64,000 bases of DNA from positions 1 to 64,000 of the forward strand of contig DASRII010000168.1 of NCBI GenBank assembly GCA_035650075.1. The letters run 5' to 3'. Under the pieces are notes generated by a model, which did no database searches, was not told the DNA's origin, and saw only the letters and a program-made list of their open reading frames with translations. Below, piece after piece: positions 17,036 through 27,152 of this stretch (position 1 is the stretch's first letter; each line of letters starts with the position of its first letter). Source of the DNA: DASSUC01 sp035650075 (GTDB taxonomy: Bacteria > Actinomycetota > Actinomycetes > Mycobacteriales > Micromonosporaceae). A program made the position numbers and the translations under genes.

Positions 17036-17671
17036 TCACCCCGCCTGCGGGTAGATGCGCAACTCGGACCGGTGCAGCCGCTCGCCACGGCCCACCTCCC
17101 AACGGCCACCATCGCCGTACGCCTCGAACGACAGCAGCGGGCCGTCCGGCGCCGCGTAGTCGTGGTACCGCACTGTCCCCTGTGGATTCAGACCGGTGGT
17201 ACCGACGGCCGTGTACGTGGCTCGGCCGCTCTCCTCCCGCACGTACCGCCGGCCGTCGAAGTCGACGGTGTGCCCGCCGGGTTGGACGGTCGCCGTCGGT
17301 ACCTCGTGCCAGAGCACGAGCTCGAGATCCGGGTCCTCCTCCACAGACAGCCAGACCTTGTGCCCGTCCGCGTCGTCGAGCAGGTGCTCGGCCCAGCCCC
17401 AGTCGCTCTCGGTGAAGCGGAGGGTGCCGCGGACGGCGTACGACCGTCCCCGGATCTCGATCAGGTCACCGGGTTTGACCGTACGCGGGTCGCCGTACAG
17501 CGAATCGGCGTCGGCGTCGGCCTGGCGGAAGGGGTCGGCCGGCGTCGTCGACGACGGCTTCCTCGATCGGGCGTTCCTCGACCGGGCGGCGATGACCAGC
17601 GCGACGATCAGGATCGCGACCGCGGCCAGACACAGCAGTCCCGCTACCACAATCAGTGACGAACTATCCAC
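17036..17671 (-). CDS. DUF4178 domain membrane protein, 211 aa
   Basis: One N-terminal helix (about 5-28), a Ser/Arg-rich linker, then a DUF4178 beta-barrel-like domain (about 62-205). Motifs: VKPGDLIEIRGRSYAVRGTLRF, WGWAEHLLDDADGHKVWLSVEED in part, LVLWHEVP and YGDGGRWEVGRGERLHRSEL in part. First gene of the minus-strand unit running to the spermidine-synthase-like gene. In other bacteria DUF4178 also accompanies DUF350 and polyamine-synthase-like genes, so this is a conserved association. Function untested. Confidence 0.85.
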   Translation of the reverse strand: MDSSSLIVVAGLLCLAAVAILIVALVIAARSRNARSRKPSSTTPADPFRQADADADSLYGDPRTVKPGDLIEIRGRSYAVRGTLRFTESDWGWAEHLLDDADGHKVWLSVEEDPDLELVLWHEVPTATVQPGGHTVDFDGRRYVREESGRATYTAVGTTGLNPQGTVRYHDYAAPDGPLLSFEAYGDGGRWEVGRGERLHRSELRIYPQAG

Positions 17672-17727
17672 CAGCCCACGGCTCCTCCCCGTAGCGTGTG
17701 CTGGTCGCCGAGGTTAGCAAGACCCGT

Positions 17728-17946
17728 CTAGTTGTCACAGAGCGTCGCGAACCTGCCCTCGGTCGCGATGCCCTGCGCGTCGGCGACAACCTTCGCCAAC
17801 TCGTCGCGATCATTGGCCGCGGCACTCAACCGCGTCGCCAGGTCGGCGAAGTCGGCGGCGAGGGCATCCGCCGCGGATTTCAGTCCGTCGTCGGGCATTC
17901 GACCGGCTACCTCATGCATCCGTTTCACGAACCGGTCCAGTGCCAT
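17728..17946 (-). CDS. Small helical protein, 72 aa
   Basis: Starts MALDRFVKRMHEVAGRM and is predicted almost wholly helical (GLKSAADALAADFADLATRLSAAANDRD, in part), with coiled-coil character and one Cys near the end. A TTG 15 bases upstream is an alternative start. There is no strong ribosome site, which lowers confidence. It does not overlap other good candidates and has normal codon bias. Function unknown; it is separate from the DUF4178 operon, whose first gene starts 57 bases away. Confidence 0.5.
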   Translation of the reverse strand: MALDRFVKRMHEVAGRMPDDGLKSAADALAADFADLATRLSAAANDRDELAKVVADAQGIATEGRFATLCDN

Positions 17947-18043
17947 ACCGAACCAGTACAAGGCCGAGGGCGACAGCGGATAGACGGCGTCCGATAAGGG
18001 GCGGGGCCACGAGCCGACAGACTACCGCCTATGGTGAGCGACC

Positions 18044-18277
18044 ATGAAGGCGCGTGATTCCGACCGCGAGATCGCGAAGCGGCTGCGAACGCTGTCCGGC
18101 TGGGGGGCCGCGATCCTGTTCGTGGCGTCGATCGTGGCCGTGTTCCTCGGCGAGTGGATGTGGGCGATCGGTTGTCTGGGCGCCGCATTCGCGGTGTCGT
18201 TCTTCGGGGTGAGTACGCGGATGGGGACGGACAAGACCCGCGGCACCCGGAACCAGTTCCCGCTGGACCGGCTATAA
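18044..18277 (+). CDS. Small two-helix membrane protein, 77 aa
   Basis: Basic, charged N-terminus (MKARDSDREIAKRLRTL), then two hydrophobic helices (about 20-37 and 41-57; AAILFVASIVAVFLG, MWAIGCLGAAFAVSFFG) and a cytoplasmic tail. Likely leaderless: TATGGT (18030-18035) ends 8 bases before the ATG. Family unknown, of the kind of small actinobacterial inner-membrane protein that is often unnamed. Its end overlaps the convergent gene by 6 bases. Confidence 0.65.
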   Translation: MKARDSDREIAKRLRTLSGWGAAILFVASIVAVFLGEWMWAIGCLGAAFAVSFFGVSTRMGTDKTRGTRNQFPLDRL

Positions 18278-18670
18278 CCGGCCGGCCGCATACTCCGCGA
18301 GCGGAACCTTGTTCATGATGCAGCCGGAGAACGTGGTGACGTCTCCGGTTTGTCCTGCGAGTTGCCGCCAGGCCGCTCGCGCGGCGTCCGGATCGAGTTC
18401 GGCCAGCAGAGTCGCGCCGTAGACCTTGCCGGCGGGCGTGCCGTTTGCCAGCAACCAGTCGAGGTGCGGCCGCACCGCCTCGCCGTCGCGGACCGCGGCC
18501 GACATCTCCCGGTACGCCTCGGTCACCGGCAGCACTCGGCTCATCAGTCCCACACCTGCGAAGGCCACGACGTCCGCCTCAGCCAGTTCGCGTACGGTCG
18601 CATCGAAGTGCACATAGTAATCCTGCCCACGAGCGACGGGCTTGACACTCAAAACGGCTGGACGCCTCAC
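18272..18670 (-). CDS. Conserved-looking protein coupled to a VapBC-like pair, 132 aa
   Basis: Begins at GTG 18670, inside the GTGA overlap with the PIN-toxin stop, so translation is coupled to the toxin. The first ~60 residues differ in character from the rest. The C-terminal part (WLLANGTPAGKVYGATLLAELDPDAARAAW, shown in part) resembles short helical-repeat proteins seen alone in other actinomycetes. No membrane segment. It could be a third toxin-antitoxin component or merely a neighbour caught in the transcript; I cannot assign a function. Confidence 0.65.
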   Translation of the reverse strand: MRRPAVLSVKPVARGQDYYVHFDATVRELAEADVVAFAGVGLMSRVLPVTEAYREMSAAVRDGEAVRPHLDWLLANGTPAGKVYGATLLAELDPDAARAAWRQLAGQTGDVTTFSGCIMNKVPLAEYAAGRL

Positions 18671-19077
18671 CCGGTCAGCAATTCGTAGTCTGCTCCGATG
18701 GCGCGGTAGGTCGGAATGGCACGTGTGTCGAGAGACAGCAGCCGCGCTCCGCGGCTGGCGGCGGTCGCCGCGACCAGGGCGTCGTAGACCTGGCCGCCGC
18801 GAAGCCCGGCGGCAGCGATCCGCTCGGCCAGCGCGGCAAACTCGGCGCCAGTGAGCGACAAGGGCTCATCGGGGAACTTCCGGCGAACGACCGACACTGC
18901 TGGCGCGGCGGCGAGCGCCAGCCCGCTCGGCAGGCGGGTCAACACGGAGATCGCTTCGAGTAGGGCGTGGGCCGTCAAGCCGGTCACCTCGCGGCACGCC
19001 TTCCGCGCCACTGAGTGCGACTCATGCCATGACGCCAGTGCCGGTATCACGACGCTGGTATCGACGGTGAGTGTCAC
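18667..19077 (-). CDS. PIN domain VapC-like ribonuclease toxin, 136 aa
   Basis: PIN fold with the four acidic residues in place: Asp in MTLTVDTSVVIP (about residue 6), Glu in HALLEAISVL (about 41), Asp in VYDALVAATA (about 98) and Asp in LLSLDTRAIP (about 116). This is the metal-dependent endoribonuclease pattern of type II toxins. The ATG overlaps the antitoxin stop by ATGA, the usual antitoxin-first order. Confidence 0.87.
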   Translation of the reverse strand: MTLTVDTSVVIPALASWHESHSVARKACREVTGLTAHALLEAISVLTRLPSGLALAAAPAVSVVRRKFPDEPLSLTGAEFAALAERIAAAGLRGGQVYDALVAATAASRGARLLSLDTRAIPTYRAIGADYELLTG

Positions 19078-19322
19078 GCGGCCCGACCCTCGTCGACCAG
19101 CCGGCGGACGTCATCGACGGTGAGTGCCGGCACGTCCTCGAGCGGGCTGAGCACCGGGCCGTCGTCCAGGTACTCGATGCGGACATCCACGCCCTTCGGG
19201 TGGATCTCGATGTGGCCGGCGACGAGCTGGACCTCGATCTCGACACCGCCATGCAGACCCAGCCGGTCGCGCATCGCCTTGGGAATGACGATGCGACCCG
19301 CGGAATCGATCGTGGTCAGCAT
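19074..19322 (-). CDS. AbrB/SpoVT-type antitoxin (VapB-like), 82 aa
   Basis: Swapped-hairpin DNA-binding domain in the first ~45 residues: MLTTIDSAGRIVIPKAMRDRL (shown in part), then GLHGGVEIEVQ. An acidic C-terminal part (VRIEYLDDGPVLSPLEDVP) is expected to wrap the PIN toxin. The ATG at 19322 is the family start; upstream in-frame codons read as junk. It lies downstream of the 61-bp repeat at 19389-19449, which therefore sits in its promoter region. Probably autoregulated. Confidence 0.87.
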   Translation of the reverse strand: MLTTIDSAGRIVIPKAMRDRLGLHGGVEIEVQLVAGHIEIHPKGVDVRIEYLDDGPVLSPLEDVPALTVDDVRRLVDEGRAA

Positions 19323-19388
19323 GGTATGACGATACCATTTGGCTGCCACCGACATGGCAGGCCGCTACCCGTCGACTTCCGAAGCTAC

Positions 19389-19449
19389 GTTGATCATGAA
19401 GTTGATATGACGACACGCCGCCGAGACACCAACAAAGTTCATGATCAAC
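19389..19449. repeat. 61-bp palindromic repeat element, copy A
   Basis: Ends are perfect 12-bp inverted repeats GTTGATCATGAA (19389-19400) and TTCATGATCAAC (19438-19449). The core contains CGACACGCCGCCGA. Copy B at 44101-44161 has the same length, the same arms and, read on the other strand, the same core with one change in this stretch. Copy A lies between vapB and the 3' end of clpB. Both flanks carry AC next to the element, compatible with a 2-bp target duplication. No transposase is nearby, so it would be a non-autonomous or REP-like element. Confidence 0.85.
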
Positions 19450-19464
19450 ACAGGGGGTGGGGAG

Positions 19465-22062
<2,598 letters not shown>

Positions 22063-22065
22063 GAA

Positions 22066-22086
22066 GTTGAGCCTATCCCACTCAAG
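22066..22086. promoter_or_regulatory. HspR operator (HAIR) on the clpB promoter
   Basis: GTTGAGC-N7-ACTCAAG matches the HAIR consensus CTTGAGT-N7-ACTCAAG in 12 of 14 arm positions. It overlaps the minus-strand -10 (TAGGCT, 22075-22070) of clpB and reaches into the last codons of the upstream lipoprotein gene. HspR, encoded at 25575-25982, represses through such sites in actinobacteria. Confidence 0.85.
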
Positions 22087-23200
22087 GTGTGGTAACGATG
22101 ATCTCGATCCACCCCCGGTTCGAGCCCTCGCCGGCGCCGAGCCAGAGGCGTTCACCGGAGCGCGCGACCAGCGTGCCGTCCGCCAGCTCGGTCACGAAGT
22201 CCGGCGGCCGGGGCCAGAACGGGCGCTTCTGGTAGGCGCCGTTGGCCACGCCACCGTCGAGGACGCCCATGCCGCCCGGTCCGGCGGCCACCAGCACCTG
22301 CTCGCCGGCCGGCGTCACGAACCCGGTCGTGGGATGGCTGCCGACTTCGCGCACCGCCCAGCCACCGGGTTCGTGGTACCAGATCACGTCCGGGAAATCG
22401 TTCGGCTCCTCACCCTTGTAGCCGAGCAGCCAGACGTCGTCGCCGTCCGCCGAGATCTCCAGCTGCACGCGCCACAGCCGACCACCGTCGGGCACCAGCA
22501 CGTCGTGCCGCTGCCAGGTCTGACCGCCGTCCGGACTCATCGCCGTGTACGGCCTACCGCTGAGATTCGAGGCGGCCCACAGCTGCCCCTCGGGGCCGAC
22601 GACGATCGAGCTGAGGTCGCCCGGCAGCCCCGGCTGGTGAGGCAGCTTGCGAGCCGGTCCGATCGGCTGGAACTCGAAGACACCGCACGGCGGGGGTTCG
22701 CAGAACAGCCCGATCTCCGCGGTCAGCAGCGGCTCGGTGACCTTGACGAAGTGGTAGCCGCCATCCGCCGACAGGTAGTAGCCGCCGTCCTCGGTGAACA
22801 CCACGACGGTCCGCGGGTCTACGGCGTACATGTCATGGTTGGTACCGACCGGGTGCGGGTGCTCGAGCGGCACCCAGGTGCGCCCGCCGTCGGCCGTGCT
22901 CGCCAGCGCGCCCGTGCACTCCATGTTGTCCATCTGCGCCGGACCGCCGCTCGGCGTGTACGCCACCCCGCAGCCGATCGCGAGCGCGTAGCCGGTGAAC
23001 CGGTCGGCGAAGTCGACGCGGACCACCGACATGCCCGGCTCGACCGGCAGTACCGAGCGCTCCTCGGCGAATATCTGGCCGGTGACGTTAGGGGCGGGCT
23101 GGACCGGTGTCGGCGCTGGCCCGACGCGGCGGATAGGCCCGATGTCGCACCCGCTCATCACGAGCACCAGCACCGCGGCGATAGCGACCACCCGCGCCAT
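22082..23200 (-). CDS. BNR/sialidase-like beta-propeller lipoprotein, 372 aa
   Basis: Signal peptide with lipobox VLVMSGC (Cys near residue 18), so probably a lipoprotein on the outer face of the membrane. The mature part has repeated Asp-box-type turns (STADGGRTWVPL, YLSADGGYHFVKV, MSPDGGQTWQRH) of a BNR/exo-alpha-sialidase-like propeller. The sialidase catalytic Arg triad and Tyr are not evident, so it is probably a binding or structural propeller, not an enzyme. Divergent from the SDR at 23288 with 87 bases between starts; just upstream of clpB on the same strand. Confidence 0.8.
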   Translation of the reverse strand: MARVVAIAAVLVLVMSGCDIGPIRRVGPAPTPVQPAPNVTGQIFAEERSVLPVEPGMSVVRVDFADRFTGYALAIGCGVAYTPSGGPAQMDNMECTGALASTADGGRTWVPLEHPHPVGTNHDMYAVDPRTVVVFTEDGGYYLSADGGYHFVKVTEPLLTAEIGLFCEPPPCGVFEFQPIGPARKLPHQPGLPGDLSSIVVGPEGQLWAASNLSGRPYTAMSPDGGQTWQRHDVLVPDGGRLWRVQLEISADGDDVWLLGYKGEEPNDFPDVIWYHEPGGWAVREVGSHPTTGFVTPAGEQVLVAAGPGGMGVLDGGVANGAYQKRPFWPRPPDFVTELADGTLVARSGERLWLGAGEGSNRGWIEIIVTTP

Positions 23201-23287
23201 CACGCCGGTTTCTTGGGCTGGATCTGCGCCGACCGAAGGTCCAGGCGCCTGGATAGGCACAGAGTCAGTTTGGTTAAGCTGCGCCGC

Positions 23288-24046
23288 GTGTCGCAACCAC
23301 GGATCTGTCTGATCACCGGAGCCGGCCGCGGTATCGGTCGTGAGGTCGCGGTACGCCTCGCCGGCGCCGGCTACCGGGTCGCACTGACCGCACGCAGCAA
23401 AGACGAGCTGACGGAGACGCTCTCGCTGTGCGGCGGGAGCGGAGTGGTCGTACCGGCCGACATCACCGCCGACGGCGCGGTTGACTCGATCTTCGAACGC
23501 GTCGAGGCGGAGCTGGGCCCGGTCGAGGTGCTCGTGGCGAACGCCGGCATCGCGGTATCGGCGCCGCTGGCCCGGATCACGGACGAGGAGTGGCAACGGG
23601 TGCTGGACGTCAACCTGACCGCGCCGTTCCGCTGCGTACGTCGGGCTGTGCCGGCGATGGTCGGGGGTAGCTGGGGACGGATCGTGGTGATCGGTTCGTT
23701 GGCCTCGCGGGTCGGCAAGCCGTACATCGCCGCGTACGCCGCCTCGAAGCACGGCGTACTGGGCCTGGTCCGGGCGGCAGCCGCCGAGCTGGCCAAGACC
23801 GGAGTGACCGTGAACGCGGTCTGCCCGGCCTATGTGGACACCCCGATGACCGACGACTCGGTACGCAACATCGCCGCGAAGACCGGCCGTCCCGAGGCCG
23901 AGGCGCGCCGGATCCTGGAGGGTCAGCAGCCCAGCGGGCGGCTCATCACGGCCGCCGAGGTAGCCGCGGCGGTGCTGTTCTGCGTCGAGAACGGCGCGGT
24001 CAACGGGCAGGGCATCAACGTGGACGGTGGGGCGGTGCAGTCCTAG
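23288..24046 (+). CDS. SDR family oxidoreductase (FabG/3-hydroxyacyl-type), 252 aa
   Basis: Classical SDR: TGAGRGIG (about 10-17), ADITADG, VANAGI (about 85-90), catalytic Ser in VVIGSLAS, YAASKHG (about 151-157), then CPAYVDTPM and a typical C-terminal GQGINVDGGAVQS. This pattern is close to 3-hydroxybutyrate dehydrogenase / 3-oxoacyl reductase types. The start is probably leaderless: TAAGCT (23275-23280) is followed by 7 bases and then GTG. No pathway partner is adjacent, so the substrate is open. Confidence 0.88.
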   Translation: MSQPRICLITGAGRGIGREVAVRLAGAGYRVALTARSKDELTETLSLCGGSGVVVPADITADGAVDSIFERVEAELGPVEVLVANAGIAVSAPLARITDEEWQRVLDVNLTAPFRCVRRAVPAMVGGSWGRIVVIGSLASRVGKPYIAAYAASKHGVLGLVRAAAAELAKTGVTVNAVCPAYVDTPMTDDSVRNIAAKTGRPEAEARRILEGQQPSGRLITAAEVAAAVLFCVENGAVNGQGINVDGGAVQS

Positions 24047-24055
24047 CCCGCCCAG

Positions 24056-24637
24056 CTACCAGCGCCAACGCCAGAAGCGGCGCTCGTACCGGACGACCAC
24101 CGTGCCGATGCGGTCCCGGCCTCGTACGACGAAGTGCGGACCGGTTCCCATCGGATGCGTCGACTGCGGCACCTTTCGCACTCGCAGGCCGCTAGCCATG
24201 AGCTCGACCCCTTCGACGTCGACCGTGGCGCCGGGTGGCAGGACCAGCTTCGTCGTACCGGCCCAGCCATCGACCTCCACCTCGACGACCGGATACGAGA
24301 TGACCGCCTCGGTGAAGTCCAGCTTCACCGTGGCGGCCTTGTTCGAGACGTAGATGCGCCGCGGCACCGCCCACCGACCTTGCCGCCTCAGGTTCGACGC
24401 CGTCGTCCGCAGCTCCACGAAATCCCGCGCCGGGCTCTCGCCGGACGCCGACGGCAGGTCAGCGAGGAACGGCTGGATCTCACCGAACGTCTTGGCCGCG
24501 AGAACACCGTCCACCCGTTGCTCGAACTCGTCGAGCGTCAACCGCCCCTCCGTGGCCGCCGCTCGCAACCGGTCGACGGCCCGTTCCCGGTCCGCGTCCG
24601 ACATCCGGAACCCGGACGGAGGCACCACGTCACTCAC
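24056..24637 (-). CDS. DUF1707 (SHOCT-like) domain protein, 193 aa
   Basis: The N-terminal DUF1707 domain (about 11-65) starts RMSDADRERAVDRLRAAATEG and contains LTLDEFEQRVDGVLAAKT, a short helical module common in actinobacteria. The C-terminal ~110 residues are beta-rich (AATVKLDFTEAVISYPVVEVEVDG, in part) and look like a LiaF-type right-handed beta fold. No membrane helix. It ends in an aromatic/basic tail (RRFWRWRW). A cell-envelope-stress role is plausible from LiaF-like architecture but unproven. Confidence 0.85.
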   Translation of the reverse strand: MSDVVPPSGFRMSDADRERAVDRLRAAATEGRLTLDEFEQRVDGVLAAKTFGEIQPFLADLPSASGESPARDFVELRTTASNLRRQGRWAVPRRIYVSNKAATVKLDFTEAVISYPVVEVEVDGWAGTTKLVLPPGATVDVEGVELMASGLRVRKVPQSTHPMGTGPHFVVRGRDRIGTVVVRYERRFWRWRW

Positions 24638-24761
24638 GTCCGCGACTGTAGCCGTCCATCGATGCAGTGGTCAGCGAAGAAATCTCTGCGCGCCTCTTCC
24701 CCTGCCCACCGGCCACACGTTACGGTGTCGCCGCAGCGTCCCGGTCCACAGGAGATTATCG

Positions 24762-25193
24762 GTGAGCGTGCAACAAACGGCGTTTCGCGGCTTTGCGAAC
24801 CCCGTCGATCCCAGTGCGGGGGAGCTGCGCGCGTGGGCGTACCACCCGGATACCGTGCCCCTGCAGAGCATGCCGGCCGACTGGGATCTCCTCGTCTCGG
24901 GTGATCGTCTGGTCGGCACCCTGTTCGAGGTCGCGATGGACCCGTCCTGCCCGGCACGCCGCTTCGCGCTGCACTGCCTGTACATCTACGCCGCCGATGG
25001 CATCCGCACCGGCTTCCGCGCGCACCCGAAACGGCGCCTCCGCAGGCTCGTCGAGCAGGCCGAGCAGGAGGGCGACGAGCTGCTGTCCACCTGGGCGCAC
25101 AACACCCGGATGCTGCTCGCCCGGCCGGACATCTTCGATTACCACGACTGGTGCGAGGGCGGGCTGGTCCGCCACCCACGCCGCCTGGGCTAG
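24762..25193 (+). CDS. Hypothetical soluble protein, 143 aa
   Basis: GTG 24762 is preceded by GGAG with 8-base spacing. The protein has an acidic/aromatic N-terminal half (WDLLVSGDRLVGTLFEVAMD) and a helical basic middle (AHPKRRLRRLVEQAEQEGDELL), ending DWCEGGLVRHPRRLG. Two Cys lie close together (CPARRFALHCL). No family recognised and no membrane segment. It is divergent from the DUF1707 gene across 124 bases and followed by a convergent antitoxin gene. Confidence 0.65.
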   Translation: MSVQQTAFRGFANPVDPSAGELRAWAYHPDTVPLQSMPADWDLLVSGDRLVGTLFEVAMDPSCPARRFALHCLYIYAADGIRTGFRAHPKRRLRRLVEQAEQEGDELLSTWAHNTRMLLARPDIFDYHDWCEGGLVRHPRRLG

Positions 25194-25267
25194 CTGGCCT
25201 GAATCCCGAAAGCCACGAGGCGGAGATCCGTCAGATCCCCGCCCCTGTCGCCAGTCGCGCTACGGCG

Positions 25268-25459
25268 TCAGCCAGTGTCGTCCAGACGTCCCTTGACCGC
25301 TTCGGCACCCTTGTCGATCTTGTCGGAGTACTTGCCGCCGGTCTTCTCGTCTGCGGCTTCGGCCGCCTTGTCGACGCCTTGCTGGACGTCGTCACCGTGG
25401 CCCGCCAGCTTCCCCTTGGCCTTGTCGAACATGTCGCCGGCGGAGTCGGTAATGCCCAT
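25268..25459 (-). CDS. MT0933-like antitoxin family protein, 63 aa
   Basis: MGITDSAGDMFDKAKGKLAG and DDVQQGVDKAAEAADEKTGGKYSDKI (in part) match the short, charged MT0933-like family, named antitoxin in mycobacteria. Many relatives occur without a toxin gene and look like CsbD-type stress proteins; here too there is no adjacent toxin. GGGGGG precedes the ATG. An 18-bp perfect palindrome lies between a TAGGCT -10 (25513-25508, minus strand) and the start, indicating repressor control. Confidence 0.85.
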   Translation of the reverse strand: MGITDSAGDMFDKAKGKLAGHGDDVQQGVDKAAEAADEKTGGKYSDKIDKGAEAVKGRLDDTG

Positions 25460-25477
25460 GATTCCCCCCTCTCGACC

Positions 25478-25495
25478 GATCCGACATGTCGGATC
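25478..25495. promoter_or_regulatory. 18-bp perfect palindrome in the 5' leader of the antitoxin-like gene
   Basis: GATCCGACATGTCGGATC is its own exact complement. It lies 18 bases upstream of the ATG of the MT0933-like gene and downstream of that gene's likely -10, where a bound dimeric repressor would block transcription. No other copy was noticed in the window. The regulator is unknown; a TetR- or GntR-size dimer would fit the length. Confidence 0.6.
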
Positions 25496-25574
25496 AGTCC
25501 ATCGGCTAGCCTACGTTGGCCAAATGGGGGATCATCCAGAAATCGATCAACCGCCGGACTGCCGGGGGTGTCCC

Positions 25575-25982
25575 CTAGCGCCGTGGCCGCCACACGACGA
25601 GAGCGCTGGACTGCTGCGAACGCGGTACAACGTCGCGCCGCGGGTACACCGACAGCGCCTCGTACTCGACCAACCGCTGATGCGCCTCGGCCAGCTCGGT
25701 CTCGAGCTCGGCCAGCCGGTGGTGCAGCCGCGCCGACAGGTGTTCCAGCTCGATGATCCGCTTGATGCCGGCGAGGTTGACCCCGTCCTCCTGGCTCAAC
25801 CGCTGGATCTCGCGCAGCAGCGCCACGTCACGGGCGCTGTACCGCCGGCCACCGCCGGGCGCGCGGGCGGGCTGGACCAGACCCAGCCGGTCGTACTGTC
25901 GCAGCGTCTGCGGGTGCATCCCGGCCATCCGGGCCGCCACCGAAATGATCCAGATCTTGGCGTTCTCGTCCACTCGGGTCAC
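25575..25982 (-). CDS. hspR: Heat-shock repressor HspR (MerR-type), 135 aa
   Basis: MerR-like winged helix: WIISVAARMAGMHPQTLRQYDRLGLV (in part), then GGGRRYSARDVALL, then a coiled-coil stretch (LHHRLAELETELAEAHQRLVEYE, in part) for dimerisation. Last gene of dnaK-grpE-dnaJ-hspR, overlapping dnaJ by 4 bases. In actinobacteria HspR binds HAIR sites with DnaK as co-repressor. Two HAIR-like sites are visible here, upstream of dnaK and of clpB. Confidence 0.94.
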   Translation of the reverse strand: MTRVDENAKIWIISVAARMAGMHPQTLRQYDRLGLVQPARAPGGGRRYSARDVALLREIQRLSQEDGVNLAGIKRIIELEHLSARLHHRLAELETELAEAHQRLVEYEALSVYPRRDVVPRSQQSSALVVWRPRR

Positions 25983-27145
25983 CCGCCTTCCACGTGGCGT
26001 ACTGCCGCGTCGATGTGGTCCCGCGGCGCCGGGGGCATCGCGGCGACGAACGCATCGAGCGCGGCCCGCGCCGCCTCGGACAACTCGGTCGGCACGGTGA
26101 CCTCGACGGTCACCAGCAGATCCCCGGCCCCGCCGGCCCGCCCGGGCACCCCACGACCGCGGATCCGCAGCGTGCGCCCGCTCGGCGTACCGGGTGCGAC
26201 CCGCACGGTCACCGACCCGTCGAGCGTGGGCACGCGCAGGTCGATGCCCTGGACCGCCTCCGCGTAGGTGATCGGCACGGTCAGGGTCAGATCGTCCCCG
26301 GCCCGCCCGAACAGGCTGTGTTGGCGCACCTTGACCAGCACGTAGAGATCACCGGCCGGGCCACCGCGCTCGCCCGGTTCACCCCGCCCGGCGAGCCGGA
26401 TGCGCTGCCCGTCCCGCACCCCCGGCGGGATGCGTACGGTGAGCGTCCGGGACTTCGTCACACCGCCGGTACCGCGACACTCCGGGCATTTCTCCTCCAC
26501 GATCGTGCCGACGCCCTGGCACTCCCGGCACGGCTCGGAGAAGCTGAACGCGCCCTGGTTGCTCGTGACCAGCCCGCTGCCATGGCACTGCGGGCAGGTA
26601 CGCGGCATCGTCCCCGGCTTCGCCCCGGACCCCTGGCACGTGTCGCACACACCCGGCGCACGCAGGCTCAACGGCAGCGTGGTACCGCGGACGGCTGCGT
26701 CGAACTCGAGCCCGACCTCCGCCTCCACGTCCCGCCCGCGGGCCGGTCCGGCGCGACGACCGCCACCGGAGAAGATCGAGCTGAACAGGTCGGAGAAGCC
26801 GGCTCCGCTGAACCGCCGATCGCCGGCTCCTTGCCCGCGGAGCAGGTCGGAGAGGTCGAACGGGGTACCGCCGCCACCCGCCCGGGCACTGCGCCGGAAG
26901 GCACCCGAGCCGAAGAGCGCGCGCATCTCGTCGTACTCCTTGCGCTTGCGCTCGTCGGACAGCACGTCGTACGCCTCGGACACGGCCTTGAACCGGTCCT
27001 CGGCTTCGGCGTTGCCCGGGTTGCGGTCCGGGTGCAGCTCCCGGGCGAGCTTGCGGTACGCCCGCTTGACCTCGTCGGTGTTGGCCGTCTTGGGCACGCC
27101 GAGGACCGCGTAGAAGTCCTTCTCCAACCAGTCCTTCGAGCTCAC
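25979..27145 (-). CDS. dnaJ: Chaperone protein DnaJ, 388 aa
   Basis: Co-chaperone that stimulates DnaK ATPase. J domain at residues ~10-75 with the HPD motif in LHPDRNPG; Gly/Phe-rich region (about 85-135, GSGAFRRSARAGGGG); four zinc repeats CDTCQGSG, CPQCHGSG, CRECQGVG and CPECRGTG (about 155-225); then two C-terminal substrate-binding domains. This is the DnaJ1 type that lies in the dnaK operon with hspR. GTG 27145 is the family start (MSSKDWLEKDFYAVLGV). Confidence 0.95.
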   Translation of the reverse strand: MSSKDWLEKDFYAVLGVPKTANTDEVKRAYRKLARELHPDRNPGNAEAEDRFKAVSEAYDVLSDERKRKEYDEMRALFGSGAFRRSARAGGGGTPFDLSDLLRGQGAGDRRFSGAGFSDLFSSIFSGGGRRAGPARGRDVEAEVGLEFDAAVRGTTLPLSLRAPGVCDTCQGSGAKPGTMPRTCPQCHGSGLVTSNQGAFSFSEPCRECQGVGTIVEEKCPECRGTGGVTKSRTLTVRIPPGVRDGQRIRLAGRGEPGERGGPAGDLYVLVKVRQHSLFGRAGDDLTLTVPITYAEAVQGIDLRVPTLDGSVTVRVAPGTPSGRTLRIRGRGVPGRAGGAGDLLVTVEVTVPTELSEAARAALDAFVAAMPPAPRDHIDAAVRHVEGG

Positions 27146-27152
27146 GTGTCCC

